Assembly: GCA_902629125.1 (NCBI GenBank)
Contig: CACOPQ010000002.1
Span: 62,001-126,000, forward strand
Direction: 5' to 3'
DNA length: 64,000 bases
Source of the DNA: an uncultured Alphaproteobacteria bacterium
GTDB taxonomy: Bacteria > Pseudomonadota > Alphaproteobacteria > Thalassobaculales > Thalassobaculaceae
Both the position numbers and the translations under genes were made by a program. The notes beneath the pieces were generated by a model, which saw only the letters and a program-made list of their open reading frames with translations, was not told the origin of the DNA and ran no database searches. Shown piece by piece: positions 18,736 through 27,694 of this stretch. How positions within the stretch are numbered: position 1 is the stretch's first letter; each line of letters opens with the position of its first letter.

Positions 18736-18763
18736 CGTCTCCTGCCGAAAGAAAAAGGAGACG
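18736..18763 (+). promoter_or_regulatory. Shine-Dalgarno-sequestering hairpin of the TPP riboswitch
   Basis: CGTCTCCT (18736-18743) is complementary over 8 bp to AGGAGACG (18756-18763), which contains the ribosome site of thiY, 4-5 nt before its ATG. Pairing would hide the site, so the switch probably acts on translation initiation; TPP binding would favour this hairpin. No U-run terminator follows. Confidence 0.7.
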
Positions 18764-18767
18764 ATAA

Positions 18768-19769
18768 ATGAAAATGTTTAAAACAGTTTTAAGTTTGATC
18801 ATGCTAATGGCAACGTGGCTTCGCATTTCGTTAAAAAGCCTTACTTTGGTAGGTGTTTTCATCTCTATTTCTTCATCAGCTCTGGCCAATCAAAAAGTGA
18901 CATTATTATTAGATTGGTTCGTAAATCCAGACCATGGACCAATAATTATTGCAAAGGAGAAGGGATTTTTTTCAGATAGAGGGTTGGAGGTAGAGATAAT
19001 TGCACCAGCAGACCCAGCAGATCCTCCAAAATTAGTTGCAGCAGGTAAAGCCGATTTGGCAATTTCTTATCAACCGCAGCTTCATTTGCAAGTTGCCGAA
19101 GGCATGCCACTTACCCGTGTGGGTACGTTAGTAGCAACGCCGTTAAACTGCTTGTTGGTATTGGCAAATGGCCCCATTAAAAATATCTCCGATTTAAAAG
19201 GAAAAAAAGTTGGCTTTTCTGTAGCTGGCGTTGAGGAAGTATTACTCAAAACTATCCTTGAACGGAACAATGTCAATCTATCCGATATTGATCTTGTGAA
19301 TGTTAATTGGTCCCTATCGCCGTCTTTGATGTCAAAGCAGGTGGATGCAGTCATAGGTGCCTTTCGAAACTTTGAACTTAACCAGATGGATATTGAGGGT
19401 GTGAAGGGCCGCTGCTTTTACCTTGAGGAGGAGGGTTTACCAGCATACGATGAATTAATTTACGTTGCCAATAAGACTAAACTAGACCGTGACATGATTA
19501 AGAAGTTCTTGGACGCAACAGAACTAGCAACGCAATATATGATAAATCATCCGCGGCAGAGTTGGGACATTTTCAAAAACACCTCAAAAGAGTTAGACGA
19601 TGAACTAAATAAACGGGCCTGGGTTGATACCTTGCCACGATTTGCACTAAGACCCGCAGCGCTTGACCATGGGCGCTACTCACGCTTCGAAAACTTTTTA
19701 AAAGAAGCCGGTTTGATTAAGAAACAGAGCCCAATAGATGACCTAGCAATAGATATTGGGAAAAATTAA
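18768..19769 (+). CDS. thiY: Thiamin pyrimidine ABC transporter, substrate-binding protein
   Basis: A 333-residue periplasmic binding protein of the NMT1/THI5-like type, for formylaminopyrimidine or HMP-like thiamin breakdown products. It has a signal peptide with a long hydrophobic stretch ending ISSSALA near residue 40, then the family opening TLLLDWFVNPDHGPIIIAKE, and VAAGKADLAISYQPQ and LKGKKVGFSVAG motifs. It sits directly downstream of a TPP riboswitch. The next gene starts on its stop (TAATG). Confidence 0.93.
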   Translation: MKMFKTVLSLIMLMATWLRISLKSLTLVGVFISISSSALANQKVTLLLDWFVNPDHGPIIIAKEKGFFSDRGLEVEIIAPADPADPPKLVAAGKADLAISYQPQLHLQVAEGMPLTRVGTLVATPLNCLLVLANGPIKNISDLKGKKVGFSVAGVEEVLLKTILERNNVNLSDIDLVNVNWSLSPSLMSKQVDAVIGAFRNFELNQMDIEGVKGRCFYLEEEGLPAYDELIYVANKTKLDRDMIKKFLDATELATQYMINHPRQSWDIFKNTSKELDDELNKRAWVDTLPRFALRPAALDHGRYSRFENFLKEAGLIKKQSPIDDLAIDIGKN

Positions 19770-20443
19770 TGCAAAATTACGGAAAGACATTTCAATTGTG
19801 GAGGAAGGCCGCTGGCAATGAATGGAATGAGTACACGAACCATACTTTTGTTCAAAAGTTAGCAGACGGAACACTGCCAAAAGAAAACTTCGTTAATTAT
19901 TTGATTCAAGATTATGTTTTTCTAATCCATTTTTCTAGAGCCTGGGCATTAGCTATAACAAAGGCGGAAACTTTAGAGGAAATGCGACTATGCGCAACGA
20001 CAGTTAATGCGCTTGTCAACGACGAGATTAGCTTGCATGTGAAACTTTGCGCAGAAGAGGGAATTGGAGAGGCTGACTTATTTAATGCTATCGAAGCAAC
20101 GCCCAATCTAGCTTACACCAGATACGTTCTAGATGCTGGGCATAGCGGTGACTTTCTAGATTTAATTGCTGCGCTTGCCCCCTGTGTTCTGGGATATGGC
20201 GAAATTGGTCATACGATTTCAAAAAAAGAGCATAGTTCTGAGTATTCCGATTGGATTTTGACTTATAGTTCTGAAGAGTATCAGGGTGTTTGTGTCGATG
20301 TGGGCAAATTAATAGATCAGGCTGTTTCTATTCGCTTGGGTGAGAGCCCTGCTCAAAACCCAAGGTGGCACAGATTAATTAGCCGTTTTGTAATGGCGAC
20401 AAGGCTTGAAGCAGGTTTTTGGCAAATGGGATTAGATATTTAA
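19769..20443 (+). CDS. tenA: Aminopyrimidine aminohydrolase / thiaminase II
   Basis: A 224-residue all-helical TenA protein. It deaminates aminomethyl-HMP from degraded thiamin, feeding HMP to the pathway. Recognisable elements are NHTFVQKLADGTLPKENF, YLIQDYVFL (Asp48 contact) and Cys139 in LAPCVLGYGEIG, the catalytic cysteine. It starts on the stop of thiY (TAATG) and its own stop overlaps thiZ in the same way, so the operon is tightly coupled. Confidence 0.95.
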   Translation: MQNYGKTFQLWRKAAGNEWNEYTNHTFVQKLADGTLPKENFVNYLIQDYVFLIHFSRAWALAITKAETLEEMRLCATTVNALVNDEISLHVKLCAEEGIGEADLFNAIEATPNLAYTRYVLDAGHSGDFLDLIAALAPCVLGYGEIGHTISKKEHSSEYSDWILTYSSEEYQGVCVDVGKLIDQAVSIRLGESPAQNPRWHRLISRFVMATRLEAGFWQMGLDI

Positions 20444-21159
20444 TGCAAAGCCTTTTGTTCGAGGGAAGTGCATGGATAAATGAAACACAAATATTTCCAA
20501 AAATCTCATTTACCATGCAGGCAGGTTCCTGGACGTGTATGCTTGGACCATCTGGAGTTGGTAAAACAACCATACTCAGGCTTATAGCGGGCTTGCCAAG
20601 TGAAATAGTACTCGATGGCAGCATCGTATTGAAAGGGGGTGGAAGACCATGTGGTCAGATTTCTTTGATGTCTCAAACGGATAACCTACTGCCTTGGTTG
20701 AGCGCTACAGAAAACGTTGTGTTGGGGAATCGCCTGCGAGGTGAAAAACCAAACTATGATAAAGCAAATGAATTGATAGGAAAAGTCGGGCTAACCGATC
20801 ATAGAAAGAAAAAACCGTATGCTCTTTCCGGTGGCCAACGTCAGAGGGTAGCGCTTGCAAGAACTTTAATGGAAGAGCGTCCAATCGTGTTGTTAGATGA
20901 ACCATTTTCAGCACTAGACGCTCGTGTTCGCGCGGAAATGCAAGAGCTTGCAGCACAGCACCTTGAAGGTAAAACAATTTTATTAGTGACCCATGATCCA
21001 GCCGAAGCAGCGCGCCTCGGTGAAAGCATTCTAGTGCTTTCTATGAATGGCATTAAGGATGTGTGCCCGCCAGCAGGCGGCATTATTAGGGCGTATGACG
21101 AACAAACTGTTCTAGCTTGTCAAGGGCAGCTCCTTCGACTTTTGCGAGAAGAAATATGA
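20443..21159 (+). CDS. thiZ: Thiamin pyrimidine ABC transporter, ATP-binding protein
   Basis: A 238-residue ABC ATPase. Walker A GPSGVGKTT (near 33-41), Q-loop SLMSQTD, signature LSGGQRQRVALART and Walker B IVLLDEPFSALD with the switch HD in LVTHDPAEAARLG are all present. Its closest well-known relatives are nitrate/taurine-type ATPases. It starts on the tenA stop and overlaps thiX by ATGA. Confidence 0.93.
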   Translation: MQSLLFEGSAWINETQIFPKISFTMQAGSWTCMLGPSGVGKTTILRLIAGLPSEIVLDGSIVLKGGGRPCGQISLMSQTDNLLPWLSATENVVLGNRLRGEKPNYDKANELIGKVGLTDHRKKKPYALSGGQRQRVALARTLMEERPIVLLDEPFSALDARVRAEMQELAAQHLEGKTILLVTHDPAEAARLGESILVLSMNGIKDVCPPAGGIIRAYDEQTVLACQGQLLRLLREEI

Positions 21160-21896
21160 AATCGTCGTTGCGACTTATCCTTATTACGGTTGCTTTATTT
21201 CTATTTTGGCATTTTCTAGTAAAATTTGCCGAGTTACCAAAATTCATTTTACCTAGCCCATTGCTTGTGATGCAGACATTCATCTCGAGTTTTTCACTTA
21301 TCCTAAAACATGCAGTTGTGACCGGGACTGAGATATTGCTTGGACTTTTGGCTGGAACAGTGCTGGGGTCTTTCACCGCTATCTGCTTAGCTATCTCACC
21401 AGTTGCTAGAACTATCGTTCGTCCTATGATGGTTTTGAGCCAGGCGCTTCCTGTCTTTGCGTTAGCGCCAATACTAACTTTGTGGCTAGGGTATGGATTA
21501 TGGCCAAAAATTCTGATGGCTTTACTAATAATTTATTTTCCTGTTACCTCTGCATTTTTTGATGGGCTTATGAATACACCTAAGGGCATGTTAGATCTAT
21601 CTCGTGTGATGAATGGAACCCCCTGGCGTATTATGTTTAACTTAAGAATACCAGCTGCAGTACCGGGTTTAGCTTCTGGATTAAGGCTTGCTGCAGTATA
21701 TGCCCCAATTGGTGCGATAATAGGGGAGTGGGTAGGCGCATCGGAAGGACTCGGTTACTTGATGCTACTCGCCAACGGAAGAGCCAAGATAGATTTGATG
21801 TTTGCCGCCTTGCTTGTCTTAGTCTTCATGACGTTGATTTTACACTGGAGTATCGATCGTTTGGGGAATAGTTTAACAGCAAGAATGAGCCCGTAA
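21156..21896 (+). CDS. thiX: Thiamin pyrimidine ABC transporter, permease
   Basis: A 246-residue inner-membrane permease with about six hydrophobic segments. The EAA-type loop is visible as MNGTPWRIMFNLRIPAAVPGL-like residues around 150-175, which dock on ThiZ. It is the last gene of the riboswitch operon; no thi biosynthesis gene is next to it, so the operon serves uptake and salvage only. Confidence 0.92.
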   Translation: MKSSLRLILITVALFLFWHFLVKFAELPKFILPSPLLVMQTFISSFSLILKHAVVTGTEILLGLLAGTVLGSFTAICLAISPVARTIVRPMMVLSQALPVFALAPILTLWLGYGLWPKILMALLIIYFPVTSAFFDGLMNTPKGMLDLSRVMNGTPWRIMFNLRIPAAVPGLASGLRLAAVYAPIGAIIGEWVGASEGLGYLMLLANGRAKIDLMFAALLVLVFMTLILHWSIDRLGNSLTARMSP

Positions 21897-21992
21897 TGTA
21901 ATAAAGATATAATTTTTACTATTTTAGTTTTTTTCTTCAGCATATCATTAAGAGTTGGGTAACTTCACTGCTTGAAAGGGACGAACACTGAT

Positions 21993-23162
21993 ATGTTGCG
22001 CCTTCCATTAAAAACTGGAACAGTGGAAAATTATAAGTTAATTGGGACACCTCTGACGCCCCGAACCCCAAATATTGCGTTTAACCGAATAGTGTTCGCA
22101 GCCGCACATGTGGTTGCTTCGCCACTATTTGAAGTTGATCCATGGCGATCGGGCGGAGTACTTGATTGGGATGAAACTCTAAAATATAGACACCATCTTT
22201 GGGATCAGGGACTACACGTTGCAGAGGCAATGGATACCGCGCAACGTGGCATGGGATTAGATTGGGAAACTGCAAAAGAACTTATTGAACGAACAGTTAA
22301 GGAAGCAAAGCATCATCCACTTAAGCCAAGAGTAGTTTGTGGTGCCGGAACAGATCAGTTTGGAATAGAAGAATTAAAGACCGAAGATCAAATAATAAAT
22401 GCCTATAGTGAGCAGATGGAAACAATTGAAAAAATTGGTGGTCAGTGTGTGATACTTGCCAGTAGAGCTATGATGGTTGTTGGTAGAGGGCCCGAATCCT
22501 TTTTTAAGGTGTATAATAGATTGATAGAACAAGCTGAAAATCCGGTGATACTGCATTGGCTTGGCGAGATGTTTGACCCTGCCTTGAGAGGCTATTGGGG
22601 AACGGACTCAATAAATGACGCTGCGGATATGGTGCTTGCATTGATAAAAGCTAATAGCTCTAAGGTGGATGGTATTAAAATTTCCCTGCTAGATAAAAAA
22701 CGTGAAGAGAAATTTAGAGCGCGGTTAAGCAATAATATTAAGTTGTATACTGGAGATGATTTTAATTACACGGATCTCATCGAAGGTGACGGGAAAAAGC
22801 ATTCGGATGCGCTGTTGGGCATTTTTACAGCTATAGCACCAGCCGTATCTCCTGCACTAGAGGCACTTGCTCAAGGTAAAATCGAAAAATACCGAAATAT
22901 TCTTGAGCCAACTGTTCCACTTTCTCGGGAAATTTTCAAAAAACCTACACAGTATTATAAAGCTGGGATAACATTTTTAGCTTGGCTTAATGGCATGCAG
23001 TCGCATTTTTCAATGCTAAGAGGGATGCAGTCATCAAGAGAACTCACCCATTATGCTGAAATTTTTAGACTGGCTGACAAGTCAAATCTGTTGATTCAAC
23101 CAGATGTTGCTGTATCGCGGATGAAATCGCTACTATCAGTTTATGGCGTAGAACAAACCTAA
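21993..23162 (+). CDS. DUF993 protein, dihydrodipicolinate-synthase-like barrel
   Basis: A 389-residue protein of the DUF993 family, related to DHDPS/NAL class I aldolases. Lys229 in VDGIKISLLD sits where the Schiff-base lysine lies on strand 6, and VILHWLGEMFDP fits the preceding Tyr-bearing strand only in part, as the usual YxxPxxT is not evident. So it may be a lyase, dehydratase or deaminase using pyruvate-like chemistry, substrate unknown. ATG 21993 follows AAAGGG by about 11 nt. It lies 97 bp after thiX and 75 bp before the proline-racemase-family gene on the same strand, and could form a two-gene unit with the latter. Confidence 0.78.
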   Translation: MLRLPLKTGTVENYKLIGTPLTPRTPNIAFNRIVFAAAHVVASPLFEVDPWRSGGVLDWDETLKYRHHLWDQGLHVAEAMDTAQRGMGLDWETAKELIERTVKEAKHHPLKPRVVCGAGTDQFGIEELKTEDQIINAYSEQMETIEKIGGQCVILASRAMMVVGRGPESFFKVYNRLIEQAENPVILHWLGEMFDPALRGYWGTDSINDAADMVLALIKANSSKVDGIKISLLDKKREEKFRARLSNNIKLYTGDDFNYTDLIEGDGKKHSDALLGIFTAIAPAVSPALEALAQGKIEKYRNILEPTVPLSREIFKKPTQYYKAGITFLAWLNGMQSHFSMLRGMQSSRELTHYAEIFRLADKSNLLIQPDVAVSRMKSLLSVYGVEQT

Positions 23163-23237
23163 CATAATGGGTAAATGAAACCTTTGAATAAATAAAATCG
23201 ATTAAAGTTGGATGTTTTCCAGAGGACCCAACAGAAA

Positions 23238-24275
23238 ATGAGAAGTTCGAAAGTAATCCATGTTGTCTCGTGCCATGCCGAGGGTGAAGTTGGGGATGTA
23301 ATAGTGGGAGGGGTTGCGCCACCACCTGGTGAAACTCTTTGGGAACAGCGTACGTGGATTGAGAAAGATAACACTCTACGCAACTTTGTACTTAACGAAC
23401 CGAGAGGTGGAGTCTTTAGACATGTAAACCTTTTAGTTCCAGCCGTTAATCCGAAAGCGCAGATGGGTTGGATAATTATGGAGCCAGAAACAACTCCGCC
23501 GATGTCAGGATCAAACGCCATTTGTGTCGCTACGGTCCTCTTGGATACTGGTATAATTCCTATGCAAGAACCAGAGACAGAAATAATATTAGAGGCGCCT
23601 GCCGGTTTGGTAAAAATTAAAGCTGAGTGCAATAATGGAAAGGCGCGTCGGATATCAATACAAAATGTACCCGCGTTCGTTGGCATTTTAGATCAAACTT
23701 TAACGGTGCCGGGAATTGGCAGTTTGCGTGTTGATACGGCTTATGGAGGGGACACATTTGTAATTGTAAATGCCGCAGATCTAAATTTTAAACTAGTTTC
23801 TCGCGAAGCGAAGCATTTAGCTGAAATTGGTATACGAATTACTAACTCCGCGAACGAACAGTTAAAATTTCAGCATCCCGAAAATAATGATTGGAATAAA
23901 TTTTCCTTTTGCCTTTTTGCAGGCCCATTACATAGAGATGGTAAGCGACTAAGTTCCCGCGCTGCAGTAGCTATCCAACCAGGAAAAATAGATAGATCAC
24001 CTACAGGAACTGCGTTATGTGCTAGGATGGCATTGCTGAATGCGCGAGGAGAGATGCATCACGAGGATATTCTTGAGGTGTCTTCAATTATTGATTCAAA
24101 GTTTTCTGGCCGAATTATTGGTCATACGAGTGTTGGCAATATTAAGGGGATTGTCCCAGAAGTGAGCGGTCGAGCTTGGGTGACGGGAACACATCAATAC
24201 TACTTAGATCCTGACGACCCATGGCCTGAAGGTTATAGACTGGCAGACACCTGGCCTGATTTCAAAATGGGATAA
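23238..24275 (+). CDS. Proline racemase/hydroxyproline epimerase family, Ser/Thr variant
   Basis: A 345-residue member of the proline racemase superfamily ([20 protein letters not shown] opening). In racemases and 4-hydroxyproline epimerases two cysteines act as acid and base. Here the first position is Ser90 ([11 protein letters not shown], usually MCGHG) and the second is Thr256 ([13 protein letters not shown], usually SPCGTG). Thr at the second site is the pattern of trans-3-hydroxy-L-proline dehydratases, but those keep a Cys at the first as I recall. With neither cysteine, racemase activity is unlikely; a dehydratase or other proton-abstraction role is more probable. The gene follows the DUF993 gene. 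ATG 23238 has a weak upstream site (CCAACAGAAA). Confidence 0.82.
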   Translation: MRSSKVIHVVSCHAEGEVGDVIVGGVAPPPGETLWEQRTWIEKDNTLRNFVLNEPRGGVFRHVNLLVPAVNPKAQMGWIIMEPETTPPMSGSNAICVATVLLDTGIIPMQEPETEIILEAPAGLVKIKAECNNGKARRISIQNVPAFVGILDQTLTVPGIGSLRVDTAYGGDTFVIVNAADLNFKLVSREAKHLAEIGIRITNSANEQLKFQHPENNDWNKFSFCLFAGPLHRDGKRLSSRAAVAIQPGKIDRSPTGTALCARMALLNARGEMHHEDILEVSSIIDSKFSGRIIGHTSVGNIKGIVPEVSGRAWVTGTHQYYLDPDDPWPEGYRLADTWPDFKMG

Positions 24276-24466
24276 ATGGGGTGGTGTCCGCCGCGTGCAT
24301 CAGTGGCAAATGAACGCTTCAAGAATAACCCGGTGTTTTCTGGATTACGTCAAGTCAAGAAAGGTTGCAAAAAAAACTTCGAAACCAAATTGACGATATC
24401 AAGTTTCGTGGTCGAAATTCTATCTCGCATCCTGCGGGGCATTTTCATTCTGATATTCTCCACAAA

Positions 24467-24524
24467 AAGCGGCCCATTTTTTATAAAATGCCAGTATAGA
24501 TAATAAAATGGGCAAGCGCCGCTT
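24467..24524. repeat. Imperfect long hairpin
   Basis: GCCCATTTT (24472-24480) matches AAAATGGGC (24505-24513), and AAGCGGC (24467-24473) matches GCCGCTT (24518-24524), giving a nested imperfect inverted repeat with a 24-nt A/T-rich centre. It could end transcription of the upstream operon or be a structured RNA; there is no clear U-run after either arm. Confidence 0.4.
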
Positions 24525-24561
24525 CCATTTGTTTCTGTAACGTTTTTTTGTGACATGTATT

Positions 24562-24765
24562 TTAACACTTCGACAATTTGATAACATGTATGCGGTTAGC
24601 GGGATATGATTTGGTCACAAATACGTCGGCGTCCGCAAAATGGTCCATGCCAGAAACATTAGGTAAGTCAAACCACTCGTTAGCGTCTGTGTAAACAGTC
24701 AAGAACCAATCGTTTACTTTCTGCGGTGCGATAGCAATAAGAAGCGCGAACTTACATATTACCAT
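24562..24765 (-). CDS. Possible small hypothetical protein
   Basis: A 67-codon frame starting MVICKFALLIAIAPQK, with NDWFLTVYTDANEWFDL in the middle and ending in a basic tail HVIKLSKC. I do not recognise it. Codon use looks like that of real genes, and no better frame exists in the region, but there is no clear ribosome site. It may be a remnant of a longer gene. Confidence 0.25.
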   Translation of the reverse strand: MVICKFALLIAIAPQKVNDWFLTVYTDANEWFDLPNVSGMDHFADADVFVTKSYPANRIHVIKLSKC

Positions 24766-24986
24766 TAACCTCTGGCTACGGTGAGTTCAGCAATATTCTC
24801 TTGTTCGCTCCACCGCGAGGGACATGCATTCCATTTTGGTTTAGCCAGTCAAACAAAAGGGAGGTAATTTCCTGTTTGCGCTAAAATAATTAAACTTTTT
24901 ATAGTGGGGCACATTTAACCAGTAAATGCCTGTTTTAAACCCGCCATCCACATACTAGTCCAATCGTGCGGCGGTATTCCCTTATC

Positions 24987-26417
24987 TCAGGCCTTCAAGG
25001 TAGCAAACGCCTCGAGAGCTTTTTCACGTGACACTTTTAAGTCTACAATTGGGTGGGGGTAGTTCTCGCCTAAAACTACACCGGATGTTGCGAGAACATC
25101 TTGGGGTGCGTTCCAGGGGTCAAAAATATATTTAACGGGAACTTTTTCTAACTCTGGCACATATTGTCTGATGAATGAGCCGTCTGGATCAAATTTTAGG
25201 CCTTGGGTTACTGGATTGAAAATACGGAAATAAGGAGCGGCATCGGCGCCACATCCGGCTATCCATTGCCAACCTGCGCTATTGTTAGCTAAATCTGCAT
25301 CAAATAGTGTATCCCAAAACCAAGCTTGGCCGTGATGCCAGTGAATGCGAAGATTTTTGACAAGGAAGGATCCTACAATCATTCTAAGCCTATTATGCAT
25401 GTAACCGGTTTTCCATAACTGTCGCATTCCAGCATCTACTATTGGGACACCCGTGCGGCCGCTTTTCCAGGCCCTTAATCCAACTTGATCTTTGACCCAT
25501 GGAAACTTTTCAAAGCGTGGGTTTAGATTTTTCGTGGGGAGAGAGGGGAAGTGATATAATAGGGAATATGAAAATTCTCGCCACCCTAACTCTGATAGGA
25601 AGTGGTTGGCGTTTTCACTAAGTTCAGGGCGCTGTTTGAGTTGTTCTTTTGTAGCGTGCCAAACGGTATTTATGGAAATTTCACCCCAATGTAGGTGGGG
25701 TGAAAGTCCTGAAACACTCTGCTGTGCTGGGAAGTTTCTTCCATCTTTATAGGAATTAATTCCCTCGCTCAAAAATTGTTTAAGTTTTGCTGATGCCTCA
25801 TCCTCACCCACGCTCCATTCCGACTTCAAATCATCCTCCCATGATTTATTGTCTAGTAGGCCAAGATTATCAAGATTGTTTGGCTCTACTTTTTGATCAT
25901 GAAAGCAGATTTCCGGAGGGCTTAGTGGCGTTCTAGGGGCATTTGCATTTAGGCACCCATTTTTGTAAAACGGTGTAAATACTCTGTACGGGGATCCGTC
26001 AGCCTTTAAAGTCTCCCAGGGCTCCCAAAGAAGGTTGCCATTAAAGCTTTGAACCTTAATGCCATATGAATGAAGCTTTGCTTTTAATTTTGTATCCTGT
26101 TCAATCCTCCAGGGATCATAAGCCCTATTCCATGTAATATGTTTGACGTGATATTTTTTACACAGTTTTTCTAGTATAGTTTCGGGATTGCCCCTGAAAC
26201 ACCTGAGGTGCCCATCTAAAGTGTTATTGAGACTATCTAAAGAGTGGTGAAGCCAGACCTTGCTAGCGCTGCCTATTTTAAATTCGTCCGGTGTTAGGTC
26301 CTCCGAGATATAAACTGGTATGACGCGCCCGCTACTCGCTGCCGACATTAGTGCGGGATTATCAGCGGTTCTTAAATCTTGTCGAAACCAATGAATGGAA
26401 GTTTGATCTGGAGCCAT
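24987..26417 (-). CDS. phrB: Deoxyribodipyrimidine photo-lyase (class I)
   Basis: Light-driven repair of cyclobutane pyrimidine dimers, 476 residues. The N-terminal antenna domain begins SIHWFRQDLRTADNPAL and the C-terminal FAD domain has LGWREFSYSLLYHFP, GRTGVPIVDAGMRQLWKTGYMHNR, FLVKNL and FWDTLFDADLANNSAGWQWIAGCGADAAPYFRIFNP-type residues. This last set is the conserved signature of class I photolyases and close cryptochromes. ATG 26417 is preferred over a TTG 21 nt upstream. It is a minus-strand gene, 95 bp downstream of the threonine aldolase gene, and may share its transcript. Confidence 0.95.
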   Translation of the reverse strand: MAPDQTSIHWFRQDLRTADNPALMSAASSGRVIPVYISEDLTPDEFKIGSASKVWLHHSLDSLNNTLDGHLRCFRGNPETILEKLCKKYHVKHITWNRAYDPWRIEQDTKLKAKLHSYGIKVQSFNGNLLWEPWETLKADGSPYRVFTPFYKNGCLNANAPRTPLSPPEICFHDQKVEPNNLDNLGLLDNKSWEDDLKSEWSVGEDEASAKLKQFLSEGINSYKDGRNFPAQQSVSGLSPHLHWGEISINTVWHATKEQLKQRPELSENANHFLSELGWREFSYSLLYHFPSLPTKNLNPRFEKFPWVKDQVGLRAWKSGRTGVPIVDAGMRQLWKTGYMHNRLRMIVGSFLVKNLRIHWHHGQAWFWDTLFDADLANNSAGWQWIAGCGADAAPYFRIFNPVTQGLKFDPDGSFIRQYVPELEKVPVKYIFDPWNAPQDVLATSGVVLGENYPHPIVDLKVSREKALEAFATLKA

Positions 26418-26512
26418 TCTCAAAAGGTAGTATCCCAATAAGGTTTAGCAAGTGCTCAGTTTTTCAAACGGTAATTGGGATGCGGTTTTTTCACAAATAA
26501 CCAACAGCGTGA

Positions 26513-27535
26513 TCATTTTAAATAGATTTTAAGAGCCTCAACTAACTTTGCCCCGGCATCCATATCAACGTCTAGGTGCGTGACAATCCTGATTCGCCTC
26601 TCACCAAAAGCGCCTATTTTAAAACCTCGCTCCTCCATCTTTTGGACTAAATTCGGTGCAGAAATTGTCGCATCAGAAAGGTCGAATATCACAATATTTG
26701 TCTCTACGGGGAGAACTTGCTCTACAGTTTCTAATTTTTCTATCTCTGATCCTAAAAAAGAGGCCACTTTATGATCAGTGGATAGTCTCGCGATATTATT
26801 GTCCAAAGCATAAAGACACATTGCAGCTAAAACGCCCGATTGACGCATCGCGCCGCCTAATCGTTGTTTAACCCGCCAAGATTTGCTTATGAATTCTTCA
26901 GTGCCTGCAAGCACAGCGCCTACTGGGGCACCAAGACCTTTCGAAAAATCTAACCAGACACTATCAAAATTTTTTGAATAAGTTTCTGCGTCGACGCCAG
27001 TTTTAATACAGGCATTCAAAAGACGTGCGCCGTCCATGTGAGTATTCAGATTATATTTCTTAGCTTCAATAGCTACGGCATTAAGCTTTTCCAACTCCCA
27101 AATAGTGCCTCCTGCCATATTTGAGGTTTGTTCGACACAAACGAGGGAACTGATTGGGCCATATCTCGATGGTTTGCGAATTGCTTCAGATAGCTGCTCG
27201 GCTTCAAAGATACCGTTCTTACCCCTTATGGCGTGTATCATTACGCTACTAATAGCTGCAGGACCTCCGGTTTCAAAGTTAATTATGTGACTAGAGCTTT
27301 CACAGATGATCTCGTCACCTGGGTCAGTGTGAATATTGATTGCTATTTCATTGCACATCGTTCCCGATGGAAGGAACACAGCTTTTTCTTTACCAAGTAA
27401 ATTTGCAACACGAGAGCATAGTTCCAGTGTTGTGGTATCTTCATCTTTTTGTTCATCACCGAAGTTGCGGTTTAGTATCGAGTGAAGCATACCTTTTGAA
27501 GGTTTTGTTTTGGTATCTGAATAAAAGTCAAACAA
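26513..27535 (-). CDS. ltaE: Low-specificity L-threonine aldolase
   Basis: PLP enzyme cleaving threonine or allo-threonine to glycine and acetaldehyde, 340 residues. Motifs: FDFYSDTKTKPSKGML N-terminus, FLPSGTMCNEIA, MDGARLLNA and the PLP lysine K199 in WLDFSKGLGAPVGAVLAG. The start is TTG 27535, the only start in frame that gives the usual N-terminus; no strong ribosome site is visible. It diverges from the metal-exporter gene. Confidence 0.93.
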   Translation of the reverse strand: MFDFYSDTKTKPSKGMLHSILNRNFGDEQKDEDTTTLELCSRVANLLGKEKAVFLPSGTMCNEIAINIHTDPGDEIICESSSHIINFETGGPAAISSVMIHAIRGKNGIFEAEQLSEAIRKPSRYGPISSLVCVEQTSNMAGGTIWELEKLNAVAIEAKKYNLNTHMDGARLLNACIKTGVDAETYSKNFDSVWLDFSKGLGAPVGAVLAGTEEFISKSWRVKQRLGGAMRQSGVLAAMCLYALDNNIARLSTDHKVASFLGSEIEKLETVEQVLPVETNIVIFDLSDATISAPNLVQKMEERGFKIGAFGERRIRIVTHLDVDMDAGAKLVEALKIYLK

Positions 27536-27668
27536 CGTGCGAACACCATGAAATAATTCATACGTTTGCCAACATAGACATTATTATCTCTTCTGCCAAA
27601 TTCAAAATTTCGAGGGAAAGATCGATAAAAATCAAATATGGATTATGTTGAATTAGGTCTTGCATTAT

Positions 27669-27688
27669 AAGTTAGGTAATACTAACTT
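27669..27688. promoter_or_regulatory. Candidate operator: dyad over the promoter of the metal exporter
   Basis: A perfect dyad, AAGTTAG-GTAATA-CTAACTT, with 7-bp arms and a 6-bp spacer. It overlaps a -10-like TATAAG at 27666-27671 and ends 6 bp before the exporter ATG, so the mRNA would be almost leaderless. TTAG/CTAA half-sites recall DtxR/MntR-type metalloregulator boxes (inference). Confidence 0.5.
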
Positions 27689-27694
27689 TACCCC

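Larger units (their letters stand above)
24276..24986. other. Gene-poor stretch of about 710 bp
   Basis: No convincing gene fills this gap between the proline-racemase-family gene and photolyase. It holds an imperfect hairpin (24467-24524), a possible minus-strand ORF (24562-24765), and a plus-strand 75-codon frame directly after the upstream stop that I reject. The base composition is AT-rich but not unusual for the window. Confidence 0.6.

Noticed and set aside
24276-24503. Plus-strand 75-codon ORF after the proline-racemase-family gene
   Set aside because: Low-complexity basic frame that begins directly on the previous stop, runs through the hairpin, and resembles no protein.
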